From contig PMHU01000081.1 in the NCBI GenBank assembly GCA_003156795.1, positions 27,311-40,671 on the forward strand: 13,361 bases of DNA, read 5' to 3'. This DNA is from Acidimicrobiaceae bacterium. Lineage in GTDB: Bacteria > Actinomycetota > Acidimicrobiia > Acidimicrobiales > Palsa-688. Below, piece by piece: positions 7,169-13,361 of the stretch. The position numbers and the translations under genes were made by a program. Positions within the stretch are counted from its first letter, which is position 1, and the number at the start of each line of letters is the position of its first letter. The notes under the pieces were generated by a model. It did no database searches. It had not been told where the DNA came from and worked only from the letters and a program-made list of their open reading frames with translations.

Positions 7169-7795
7169 TCAGTCTGGCAGGGGACCCGGGTAGGCGGCCT
7201 CGGCCCGAGCTTCGAGCCGTTTGCTTTGGCGCCGGATGATGACGATGGCGACCACGATGGCGACCACGGCGACGGCCCCGAGGATCAAGTTGATCGTCCC
7301 CGAGGCGTGGCGCAGGGTGTTGCCGAAAGAGTAGGAACCGAAGGAGAAGATGGCCGCCCACACGATCCCGCCCGCCGCGTTGAACGGGAGGAACTCCCGC
7401 CAAGGCATTCGATTGGTGCCGGCGAGAAAGGCTGCGTACGTGCGCAGAATGGCGACGAAGCGGCCGAAGAAGACGACGCTCCCGCCGTGGTTGTCGAAGA
7501 CGTAGCGCCCAACCTTGATGTCGGAGTCGCTGATGTGGAGGTAGTGGCCGTAACGCCGAAGCAGCGGGTAGCCGCCTTTGATCCCTACCAAATAGCCGAT
7601 GTTGTTGCCGATAATCCCAGCGGAAGCAGCGGCCGCGAAGATGAGCCACACCGACAGGTGGTGGGTATGGCCGGCGTAAGTGCCGGCCGCGATCAGGACG
7701 GTCTCACCTGGAAGCGGTACCCCGAGGCTTTCGGCCCCCACGAGCACGAACACAGCCCAATACCCGTATTGGGAAACCAGGTGATTTGCGTTCAT
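7169..7795 (-). CDS. DedA family membrane protein (VTT/SNARE-associated domain)
   Basis: The 208-aa protein has hydrophobic segments at about residues 10-40, 50-72, 107-126, 140-160 and 166-187, and a basic C-terminal tail. The DedA core is recognisable: ESLGVPLPGETVLIAAG (E22, E31), GNNIGYLVG (63-71) and GRFVAILRTYAAFLAG (R112, R118). DedA proteins support membrane homeostasis, and several act in undecaprenyl-phosphate or phospholipid flipping coupled to the proton gradient. The exact role here cannot be assigned. Position 64 is Asn where I recall many members having Asp; this should be confirmed in an alignment. The ATG at 7795 overlaps the TGA of the upstream nitronate monooxygenase gene by 4 nt (ATGA), so translation is probably coupled. 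Confidence 0.92.
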   Translation of the reverse strand: MNANHLVSQYGYWAVFVLVGAESLGVPLPGETVLIAAGTYAGHTHHLSVWLIFAAAASAGIIGNNIGYLVGIKGGYPLLRRYGHYLHISDSDIKVGRYVFDNHGGSVVFFGRFVAILRTYAAFLAGTNRMPWREFLPFNAAGGIVWAAIFSFGSYSFGNTLRHASGTINLILGAVAVVAIVVAIVIIRRQSKRLEARAEAAYPGPLPD

Positions 7796-8928
7796 GCAGT
7801 GGTTGAGGCGACCGTCGATCCGAGGCGGGTAGCGGCCTCGATGTAAGAGTCCACGAAGTCCATGACCACTGTGGCAGCCGGCTTGCTCTGGTTCATCTGG
7901 CCGACGGCCTCACCGACGAAGTAGTTGATGAGCTGGCGGGCCCCGTCGTTGGAGGCCGCTCTCCGGGAGATCCTCAACTCGGCCTCTGCGACGAGCGCGG
8001 ACTGGAGGGGCATCGGCAGCGGATCGGGCGTGTCTGGGCGGTCCCACTCCTCGGTCCAAGCGGATCGGAGCTGGCGGGCCGGCTTACCCGTCTTGGATCG
8101 CGACCTAACCGTGTCAGCCGAGGTGGCGGCAAGGAATTTGGCTTTGACGACCGGGTGGGTCTCGGCTTCCTCGGTGGTCAACCACACCGATCCGCACCAG
8201 ACTCCCTGGGCCCCCAAAGCCAGCGCTGCCGCGACCTGCCTGCCGTCCGCGATGCCTCCGGCGGCCAGCACGGGCACCGGAGCCACGGCATCCACGACCT
8301 GCGGGATGAGGACCATGGTGCCGATCTCACCAGTGTGGCCGCCCGCTTCCGAACCTTGGGCGACGATCACGTCTACCCCGGCGTCCTTTTGCCGCCGTGC
8401 GTGCACGACCTTGCCGACCAGCCCGGCCACGACCAGGTTCCGGGCGTGGGCCTCATCCACCAGGTAGTCGGGCGCCGGCCCGAGCGCATTGGCGATGAGC
8501 CGCACCTTCGGATGGTTCCAGACCACGTCGAGCAACTCGTGGGCGCTCTGACTCGAGAATGGCATCAGCCGATCACCATCGCGTGGGTCTTGTTCGGGGA
8601 GGGGGGCGACCCCGTAGCGATCGAGCAGGTCGTCGACGAACTGGCGGTGCTCCGGTGGGATGAGGTCAACGGCCTGCCGAGCAGTCATCCCGCCCGCGTC
8701 GTCGCCGACATACTTGGCGGGAACGATGACATCGACGCCGTAAGGGCGGTCACCGACGTGCTCGTCCAGCCAGGTCAGGGCCACTTCGAGGTGCTCTGGA
8801 GAGTAGGCCACCGCGCCGAGAACGCCCATGCCGCCAGCCTTGCTTACGGCGGCGACCACGTCCCGGCAGTGGCTGAAGGCGAAGATCGGGAACTCGATTT
8901 CCAGCAGATCGCAAATCTCGGTGCGCAT
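7792..8928 (-). CDS. Nitronate monooxygenase (2-nitropropane dioxygenase family)
   Basis: The 378-aa protein has a TIM-barrel flavoprotein pattern. The N-terminal IEFPIFAFSH resembles the family's substrate/FMN-loop start. VAQGSEAGGHTG (189-200) carries the putative catalytic His (H198). VLAAGGIADGRQVAAALALGAQGVWCGS (220-247) is the FMN-phosphate-binding region. Enzymes of this group oxidise alkyl nitronates such as propionate-3-nitronate with FMN and O2; many homologues have other, unknown oxidoreductase roles. A C-terminal extension (about 290-378) contains charged and amphipathic sequence (RPDTPDPLPMPLQS) seen in longer actinobacterial homologues. The ATG at 8928 is supported by GGAGGG at 8933-8938. 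It is the first gene of the minus-strand set with DedA and the epoxide-hydrolase-like protein, an association with no obvious shared pathway. Confidence 0.87.
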   Translation of the reverse strand: MRTEICDLLEIEFPIFAFSHCRDVVAAVSKAGGMGVLGAVAYSPEHLEVALTWLDEHVGDRPYGVDVIVPAKYVGDDAGGMTARQAVDLIPPEHRQFVDDLLDRYGVAPLPEQDPRDGDRLMPFSSQSAHELLDVVWNHPKVRLIANALGPAPDYLVDEAHARNLVVAGLVGKVVHARRQKDAGVDVIVAQGSEAGGHTGEIGTMVLIPQVVDAVAPVPVLAAGGIADGRQVAAALALGAQGVWCGSVWLTTEEAETHPVVKAKFLAATSADTVRSRSKTGKPARQLRSAWTEEWDRPDTPDPLPMPLQSALVAEAELRISRRAASNDGARQLINYFVGEAVGQMNQSKPAATVVMDFVDSYIEAATRLGSTVASTTA

Positions 8929-8991
8929 TTCACCCTCCAGGGCCAGGTATCACGAAGGTAGCCCGAGCCGCCGGAGGACCGCCTGCGGGTA

Positions 8992-9012
8992 CCCGGGCCC
9001 GGCGGGCCCGGG
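8992..9012. repeat. Perfect GC-only hairpin (9-bp arms, 3-nt loop)
   Basis: CCCGGGCCC (8992-9000) and GGGCCCGGG (9004-9012) are exact reverse complements separated by GGC. The element is flanked by a direct repeat of CCTGCGG (8982-8988 and 9013-9019). It lies between the end of the KdpD N-terminal gene and the start of the nitronate monooxygenase gene, both on the minus strand. It could end or attenuate transcription, but neither side has a U-tract, so a factor-independent terminator is not shown. Confidence 0.55.
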
Positions 9013-9059
9013 CCTGCGGTGGGTCGGGGCCGGAGGTAGGGGCTCAAAGCGGTTCGGCG

Positions 9060-9138
9060 CGTGTTCAATCTTGCTTCGCGTGTTCGAAAAGTGGCGCCAG
9101 GCGACACAAATCGTGCAACCGATGCAAGATCGAACACG
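9060..9138. repeat. Long imperfect inverted repeat with internal direct repeats
   Basis: The arm CGTGTTCAATCTTGC (9060-9074) pairs with GCAAGATCGAACACG (9124-9138) across a 49-nt loop, with one mismatch at 9067/9131. In a minus-strand transcript that mismatch becomes a G-U pair, giving a continuous 15-bp stem beginning 15 nt after the stop codon of the KdpD N-terminal gene. A direct repeat CGCGTGTTC occurs at 9058-9066 and 9077-9085. The loop also contains the palindrome TGGCGCCA (9092-9099). Possible roles are a 3'-end structure, a small mobile element remnant or a regulator site; none is proven. Confidence 0.6.
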
Positions 9139-9153
9139 GCGCCCCCGCCGCCG

Positions 9154-10389
9154 TCAATGGTCGCCGTCGTCAGAGGGGGCGTCGAGCGCGGCGCTGGCGT
9201 CCCGGCGGGCGATGATGTGCACGTCGATGCCGGCGGACGAAGCCAACTGGGTGACCCGGCGAACGATGGACCCACCGCCGAGCAGCTCCTGCCACCGGCC
9301 TCGGGCGCTCGAGCCGAGAACGATCTGGGTGATCTGGGTGCTGCGGGCGAAGTCGATGATGGCCTTGACCGGATCGTCGGCCTGCACTTCGGTCCAGTCT
9401 GCACCGACGTCGGACGCCACCTGACGAAGGGTCAACAGCTGGTCGTCCGCCTTGGTGGACTCGCCGGTGACGACGTGGATCGCGTGCAGGTCGGCTTTGA
9501 TCCGCGACGCCATGCGGGCCGCCCGACGCACGATTGCGTCGGTTCCCGGAGCCCGAGTGACCGCGACCAGGATGCGTTCGCTCGTCTCCCACAGGACTTC
9601 GGTGTGCCGTCTCTGCAAGTGCTCGAGCAGCTCCTCTTCCGTCTCGTCGGCAAGAAAACGCAGGGCCAGCTCCCGCAAGGCGATCAGGTTGTCGTGGCGG
9701 AAGAAGTTGTTTAACGCCTGCGGTACCTTTTCAGGCGGGTAGATGTTGCCGTGCAGCATCCGGCGGCGCAGCTGCTCGGGCGAGGAGTCGACCAGCTCGA
9801 TCTGGTCGGCCTTGCGCAACACCCAGTCGGGAACGCGCTCGCGAATCCGCACACCAGTGATCTGCTCTACGGCGTCAGCGATGCTTTCCAAGTGCTGGAT
9901 GTTCACGGTGGTGATCACGTCGATGCCGGCATCGAGCAGTTCGAGGACGTCCTGCCATCGCTTCTCGTTACGACCAGATCCCGGGACGTTGGTGTGAGCC
10001 AGCTCATCGACGAGTGCGACCTTCGGATGCCGAGCCAGGACCGCAGGCAGATCCATCTCCTCGAAGTGGGTACCGCGGTAGTCGACCGATTGCCGCGGCA
10101 TGACGTCCAGGCCTTCGGTCATCTCCTGGGTGTGGAGCCGCCCATGGGATTCGACGAATCCGATGACCACGTCGGTGCCACGCTGCTTGCGCCGCAACGC
10201 TTCGCTGAGCATGGCGTAGGTCTTGCCCACCCCTGCGGCTGCACCCAGGTAGACGCGGAAGTGGCCGGCCGGCGCCACCACATCGGTCGTGTCGGAGGCG
10301 ATACCAGCCCGATCGGTAGGTGCGGCTGGACCCCCGCCTCCCACGCCTCCCTCGTGCGGTGGAGGGGTAGTCGGCGGCGAGGTGGTCAC
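9154..10389 (-). CDS. KdpD N-terminal sensor domain plus UspA domain, standalone (split KdpD)
   Basis: The 411-aa protein corresponds to the cytoplasmic input half of the K+ sensor kinase KdpD. A 43-aa Pro/Gly-rich N-terminal extension precedes the KdpD domain, which has Walker A GAAAGVGKT (49-57) and the Walker B-like VALVDELAHTNVPGSGRN (124-141). A linker (about 180-265) leads to a universal-stress-protein domain (about 272-396) with the nucleotide-loop pattern VLGSSARGRW...GGGS. There is no membrane helix and no kinase domain; the protein stops where full-length KdpD would enter its first helix. In known KdpDs this half tunes kinase/phosphatase balance, and in some Firmicutes its Usp part binds c-di-AMP. 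The start is GTG at 10389 with only a weak upstream GGTGA. The kinase half is the divergent gene at 10509. No kdpFABC is seen. How the two products cooperate is inference. Confidence 0.88.
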   Translation of the reverse strand: MTTSPPTTPPPHEGGVGGGGPAAPTDRAGIASDTTDVVAPAGHFRVYLGAAAGVGKTYAMLSEALRRKQRGTDVVIGFVESHGRLHTQEMTEGLDVMPRQSVDYRGTHFEEMDLPAVLARHPKVALVDELAHTNVPGSGRNEKRWQDVLELLDAGIDVITTVNIQHLESIADAVEQITGVRIRERVPDWVLRKADQIELVDSSPEQLRRRMLHGNIYPPEKVPQALNNFFRHDNLIALRELALRFLADETEEELLEHLQRRHTEVLWETSERILVAVTRAPGTDAIVRRAARMASRIKADLHAIHVVTGESTKADDQLLTLRQVASDVGADWTEVQADDPVKAIIDFARSTQITQIVLGSSARGRWQELLGGGSIVRRVTQLASSAGIDVHIIARRDASAALDAPSDDGDH

Positions 10390-10469
10390 TCTTTTTCACC
10401 ACGTGAGAAGACAGGAGGCTTCATTCGGTACATAGGGTTCCACAGGATGCGGCCGCCATGTGACGCCTG

Positions 10470-10491
10470 GCCGGCTGCGATGTCAGCCGGC
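10470..10491. promoter_or_regulatory. Inverted repeat in the divergent kdpD-like intergenic region
   Basis: GCCGGCTG (10470-10477) and CAGCCGGC (10484-10491) form perfect 8-bp arms around a 6-nt centre, in the 119-nt gap between the divergent KdpD N-terminal gene and the kinase gene. It ends 17 nt before the kinase ATG. It could be an operator or a leader hairpin. I see no convincing -35/-10 pair for either gene in this gap. Confidence 0.4.
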
Positions 10492-10508
10492 GGTGGGAGA
10501 ATGGAGGG

Positions 10509-11978
10509 ATGAGACGGGGTGTGATCGGTTCCGCAGTCGGCGTCGCCAGCGCCCTCTCGGTCGGCGCCGCCATGATCCCGGTGCGCTCTCACCTGAGCAT
10601 TGCAACCACGGGCCTGGTGCTGGTCCTGCCGGTGGTGGCCGGCGTGATCGTCGGTGGGTACACGGGTGGCGTAGCCAGCGTGGCGGCCGGGTTCCTCGTC
10701 TACGACTTTGTTTTCATTCCGCCCTATTACACCTTGACCGTCGGGGCCGCCGAGAATTGGGTCGCGCTCGGCGTTTACGTGCTGGTGATGTTGCTGGTGG
10801 CCCAGGTTGTGGCGCGCCTTCAGGTGGCGCGTTCCGAAGCTCAACGCCGGGCGCTCGAGACCCAGCGGCTGTTCGACCTGTCCGAGCTTCTGGTAGAAGA
10901 TCGCTCGGTCGGCGAGCTCCTCGAGACGGTGGTCAACGCGGTGAGGTCCGTTTTCGAGGTGGCTGGAGTCGCCGTCCTTCTGCCGTCGGACGATCAGCTG
11001 GAGGTGGTGGCGTCGGCCGGCGAACCGATGTCGGCGGACGAGCTCCACCAGCTCGACCCAGAGTCGGGGGTCCCTGTCCGCGTTGGCACCGCGTCGGGCG
11101 GACCAGGAGAGTTACGCGCCGTGGCCCTGTCGGTCGTCGGGCGTCCCATTGGGATACTCGCTCTAAAGGGCCTGCCCGCCTCTGACGCGGACAGGAGTCT
11201 CCTGCGCACTTTCGCGAATCACGCCGCCATGGCGTTGGATCGGGCCCAGCTGCGGGATCAGGCGCTGCGCTCGGAACTGCTCGAAGCGGTCGACCAGGTA
11301 CGGCGCGATCTGATCGGCGCCGTGTCTCACGACCTGCGCACGCCGCTGGCAACCATGAAGGTCGCATCCTCGACCCTGCTGGACCCCGACGTCCAGCTGT
11401 CGGAGGCCGACGTCGACGAGCTACACGGCCTCATAGATGTTCAGACCGACCGGCTGACCCGCTTGGTGACCAGCCTGCTGGACATGAGCAGATACCAGGC
11501 TGGCGTTCTACAGCTGGAGCGGAGTCCGTCGTCGGTGCTGGACCTCATCGGTGACGCCGTGGCCGGGTTGCGCCCGGCCCTGGGCGATCGCCAGGTGGAC
11601 ATCGAATTGCCCGATGGGATCCCCCAAGTGGACGTGGACCCGTTGCTCATCGGCCAGGTTCTGGTCAACTTGCTCGACAACGCGGACCGGCACGGCCCTC
11701 CGATGACGGCGATCTCAGTCACCGCGTCGTCGGACGGCAGCCGCGTTTGCATCGGAGTGTCCGACTGCGGTCCCGGGATACCGCGAGCCGAAAGGGACGC
11801 GGTCTTCGGGAGCTTCGTGCGCTTCGACACCGGCGGCCGATCAGGGTTGGGGCTGGCCATAGCCAAGGCCTTCCTCGAGGCCCACGGCGAGAGAATCTGG
11901 GTCGAGGGCCCGCCCGAAGGCGGAGCCCGCTTCGTGTTCACCCTCACCGCGGCGCCGTCAAACGGCAGTGGCAGGTAG
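10509..11978 (+). CDS. Sensor histidine kinase, KdpD C-terminal half type (DUF4118-GAF-HisKA-HATPase)
   Basis: The 489-aa protein begins with a compact four-helix DUF4118 membrane region (about 5-104), including the KdpD-like VYDFVFIPPYYTLTV between helices. A coiled stretch (about 105-130) and a GAF-like domain (about 131-248) follow. HisKA contains the phospho-accepting H274 in SHDLRTPLA. The ATPase has the N box NLLDNADRHG (387-396), the G1 box DCGPGIP (419-425) and the G2 box GRSGLGLAIAK (443-453). It lacks the KdpD N-terminal and Usp domains, which are encoded separately on the opposite strand. The response regulator gene follows after 6 nt, so the two form a two-component operon. The ATG at 10509 directly abuts GGAGGG (10503-10508), unusually close. 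GTG at 10521 is an alternative start with a 12-nt spacer. The signal is presumably K+ or turgor, by family. Confidence 0.92.
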   Translation: MRRGVIGSAVGVASALSVGAAMIPVRSHLSIATTGLVLVLPVVAGVIVGGYTGGVASVAAGFLVYDFVFIPPYYTLTVGAAENWVALGVYVLVMLLVAQVVARLQVARSEAQRRALETQRLFDLSELLVEDRSVGELLETVVNAVRSVFEVAGVAVLLPSDDQLEVVASAGEPMSADELHQLDPESGVPVRVGTASGGPGELRAVALSVVGRPIGILALKGLPASDADRSLLRTFANHAAMALDRAQLRDQALRSELLEAVDQVRRDLIGAVSHDLRTPLATMKVASSTLLDPDVQLSEADVDELHGLIDVQTDRLTRLVTSLLDMSRYQAGVLQLERSPSSVLDLIGDAVAGLRPALGDRQVDIELPDGIPQVDVDPLLIGQVLVNLLDNADRHGPPMTAISVTASSDGSRVCIGVSDCGPGIPRAERDAVFGSFVRFDTGGRSGLGLAIAKAFLEAHGERIWVEGPPEGGARFVFTLTAAPSNGSGR

Positions 11979-11984
11979 TCGACG

Positions 11985-12659
11985 GTGGCTCGAGTCCTGG
12001 TCATCGACGACGACCCTTCCCTGGTACGTGCGCTCAGGCTCGCCCTCCGAGCCGGGGGCCACGACGTCGTCACCGCGAACAGCGGTGACCTGGGCGTATC
12101 CCAAACTGCGGTCACCTCACCGGACATCGTCATCCTCGATCTGGGGCTGCCCGACGTCGACGGCATCGAGGTGTGTCGGCGGATCCGGCAGTGGAGCGAG
12201 GTCCCGATCCTCGTGCTGTCGGCCATCGGCTCCGAGGACCGAAAGGTGGCGGCGTTGGACGGCGGGGCGGACGACTACGTCACCAAGCCGTTCAGCATGG
12301 CCGAGCTGGAAGCCCGCATCCGCACAGCGCTCCGTCACCGGACCGTCGGTGCCGACGATTCCGCCCAGACCACGCTTTGCGCCGGCCCGCTCGAGCTGGA
12401 CCTGGTCCACCACGAGGCCCGTCTCGAGGGCCAGCCGGTCTATCTCACGACCAAGGAATTCGACGTGCTCGCATTCCTGGCTCGTTATGCCGGGCGAACC
12501 TGCACCCACGAGATGATCCTGTCTTCAGTCTGGGGACCGGGTTACAAACGCGAAGCCCAGTACCTGCACGCCTACGTGCACCGCCTACGCCAGAAGCTCG
12601 GCGACCCAGAAGGCGACCTGATTCGCACCTCCTCTGGCGTCGGCTACACACTGGGCTGA
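11985..12659 (+). CDS. KdpE-type OmpR-family response regulator
   Basis: The 224-aa protein has an N-terminal receiver with the acidic pair D8/D9, phospho-acceptor D52 (IVILDLGLPDVDG), S79 and K101 (KPFSMAEL). A C-terminal OmpR winged helix (about 130-224) follows, with LTTKEFDVLAFLARYAGRTCTHEMILSSVWG and the KdpE-like tail YLHAYVHRLRQKLGDPEGD...TSSGVGYTLG. It is a cytosolic DNA-binding regulator, the expected phosphorylation partner of the kinase encoded 6 nt upstream. The start is GTG at 11985, and no strong Shine-Dalgarno is seen, consistent with coupling to the kinase gene. In characterised systems KdpE activates kdpFABC; no such target is in this window, so its regulon here is unknown. 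Similarity to KdpE rather than another OmpR protein rests on the C-terminal pattern and on the kinase type. Confidence 0.9.
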   Translation: MARVLVIDDDPSLVRALRLALRAGGHDVVTANSGDLGVSQTAVTSPDIVILDLGLPDVDGIEVCRRIRQWSEVPILVLSAIGSEDRKVAALDGGADDYVTKPFSMAELEARIRTALRHRTVGADDSAQTTLCAGPLELDLVHHEARLEGQPVYLTTKEFDVLAFLARYAGRTCTHEMILSSVWGPGYKREAQYLHAYVHRLRQKLGDPEGDLIRTSSGVGYTLG

Positions 12660-12670
12660 AGTTTCCACCC

Positions 12671-12682
12671 CTCGACGAGGAG
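12671..12682 (+). promoter_or_regulatory. Ribosome binding site of the LLM oxidoreductase gene
   Basis: CTCGACGAGGAG at 12671-12682 contains GAGGAG, which sits 5 nt before the GTG at 12688 and supports that start. The same 12-mer, at the same distance from the start codon, precedes the carotenoid oxygenase gene at 4041-4052. Confidence 0.6.
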
Positions 12683-12687
12683 AACCC

Positions 12688-13361
12688 GTGGCCCATCCAA
12701 GAAAGTTCCGCTTCGGCGTCCAAGTGAACGCGGCTCCAGACGGTCCGGCGTGGGCCGCCCTGGCACGCAAGGCCGAGGGCCTCGGATTCTCGTCTCTCTT
12801 CCTCCCCGACCACTTCGGAGACCAGCTGGCTCCGGTCCCAGCGCTCATGGCGGCGGCCGACGCCACCAGCACGTTGAGGGTCGGAGCTCTGGTGTGGGAC
12901 AACGACTACAAGCACCCGGTCGTGCTCGCCAAGGAGGCGGCCACGATCGACCTGCTGTCCGGGGGCCGGCTGGAATTCGGTATCGGGGCGGGGTGGATGA
13001 ACACCGACTATGAGGAGTCCGGCATCCCCAAGGAGCGCGACGGGGTCCGAATCGCCCGTCTGCTCGAGGCCATCGCGATCTACAAGGGCCTGTGGGCGGC
13101 GGGGCCGTTCTCCTTCGACGGTGACCACTACCGCATCACCAATCTCGACGGGCTGCCCAAGCCGGCGCAGCAACCCGGACCGCCGATACTCGTCGGGGGT
13201 GGGGCTCCCAAGGTGCTCGGCATCGCGGCCCGTGAGGCTGACATCGTCGGCATCAATCCTACGTTGCCCAAGGGTTACATCGACGCTTCGGCCGCCGCCG
13301 ACACCACTCCGGCCGCCGTCGACAAGAAGCTTCAATGGGTGCGCGACGCAGCCGGTGAGCT
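12688..13361 (+). CDS. LLM-class F420-dependent oxidoreductase (partial, 3' end outside window)
   Basis: The frame is open from GTG at 12688 to the right edge (224 codons, no stop). The product resembles the luciferase-like TIM-barrel flavoenzymes that use coenzyme F420, and most closely the MSMEG_2516-type group as I remember it. Evidence includes FRFGVQVN near the start, LGFSSLFLPDHFGDQ (31-45), STLRVGALVWDNDYKHPVVLAKEAATIDLLSGGRLEFGIGAGW (the central barrel segment typical of the family, about 58-100), and PPILVGGGAPKVLGIAAREADIVGIN (about 169-194). About two-thirds to three-quarters of a roughly 300-aa protein is present. The substrate is unknown. It lies 28 nt after the response regulator stop on the same strand and may be read through from it, but its strong ribosome site suggests independent translation. 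F420 use fits an actinobacterial host. Confidence 0.88.
   Translation, partial: MAHPRKFRFGVQVNAAPDGPAWAALARKAEGLGFSSLFLPDHFGDQLAPVPALMAAADATSTLRVGALVWDNDYKHPVVLAKEAATIDLLSGGRLEFGIGAGWMNTDYEESGIPKERDGVRIARLLEAIAIYKGLWAAGPFSFDGDHYRITNLDGLPKPAQQPGPPILVGGGAPKVLGIAAREADIVGINPTLPKGYIDASAAADTTPAAVDKKLQWVRDAAGE

Noticed and set aside
6572..7846. Long plus-strand open frame of 424 codons
   Set aside because: It is antisense to the epoxide-hydrolase-like and DedA genes, both strongly supported by motifs. The translation is low-complexity with many His, Asp and Gly residues and shows no domain.
8929..8990. Promoter for the nitronate monooxygenase gene (TACCTT-like -10 on the minus strand)
   Set aside because: A TANNNT-like hexamer is present but no matching -35 at a sensible distance, so chance cannot be excluded.
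9058..9138. Possible LexA/SOS box because of repeated GTTC and GAAC half sites
   Set aside because: The half sites are not arranged as GAAC-N4-GTTC, and the spacings between them do not match the actinobacterial SOS box.
12445..13335. Long minus-strand open frame of 296 codons
   Set aside because: It lies antisense to the response regulator and the LLM oxidoreductase, both with clear family motifs. Its own translation is Arg/Gly/Val-rich with no recognisable domain, typical of a shadow frame in GC-rich DNA.

Overview
The window is high-G+C DNA with dense, short-spaced genes, several GTG starts, an F420-type luciferase-like oxidoreductase, a WHG-type TetR regulator and abundant oxygenase and hydrolase genes. 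This suggests a member of the Actinomycetota. An Acidimicrobiia-like or other uncultured actinobacterium is plausible, but that is inference. I see no rRNA, tRNA, CRISPR array, transposase or prophage gene.

Left block (1-3979, all minus strand). From right to left: a TetR regulator, a phytanoyl-CoA dioxygenase-family (PhyH) enzyme, a membrane-anchored TolB/WD40-like beta-propeller protein, and the first 385 codons of an FtsX/MacB-type ABC permease that runs off the left edge. The last three are tightly packed (a 3-nt gap, then a 4-nt ATGA overlap) and look like one operon.

Middle block (3980-8928). The TetR gene is divergent from a carotenoid/lignostilbene cleavage oxygenase gene. The 78-nt gap between them carries a textbook TTGACA-N17-TATAGA promoter overlain by two tandem palindromes 22 bp apart, a convincing TetR operator. 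The oxygenase gene is followed by a HAD hydrolase gene, whose 3' end overlaps by 26 nt the convergent end of a minus-strand set: nitronate monooxygenase, DedA membrane protein and epoxide-hydrolase-like alpha/beta hydrolase.

Right block (8929-13361). Here the K+ sensor KdpD appears in two genes on opposite strands. A 411-aa KdpD N-terminal plus UspA protein lies on the minus strand. A 489-aa DUF4118-GAF-HisKA-HATPase kinase lies on the plus strand, followed 6 nt later by a KdpE-type OmpR response regulator. The two halves total 900 aa, close to the one-piece KdpD of E. coli (894 aa), and are split at the usual junction before the first membrane helix. No kdpFABC genes are visible. The window ends inside an F420-dependent LLM oxidoreductase gene.

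The most noteworthy items are the split, divergent KdpD, the paired TetR operator over the oxygenase promoter, the PhyH/propeller/FtsX operon, and a long imperfect inverted repeat just downstream of the KdpD N-terminal gene.
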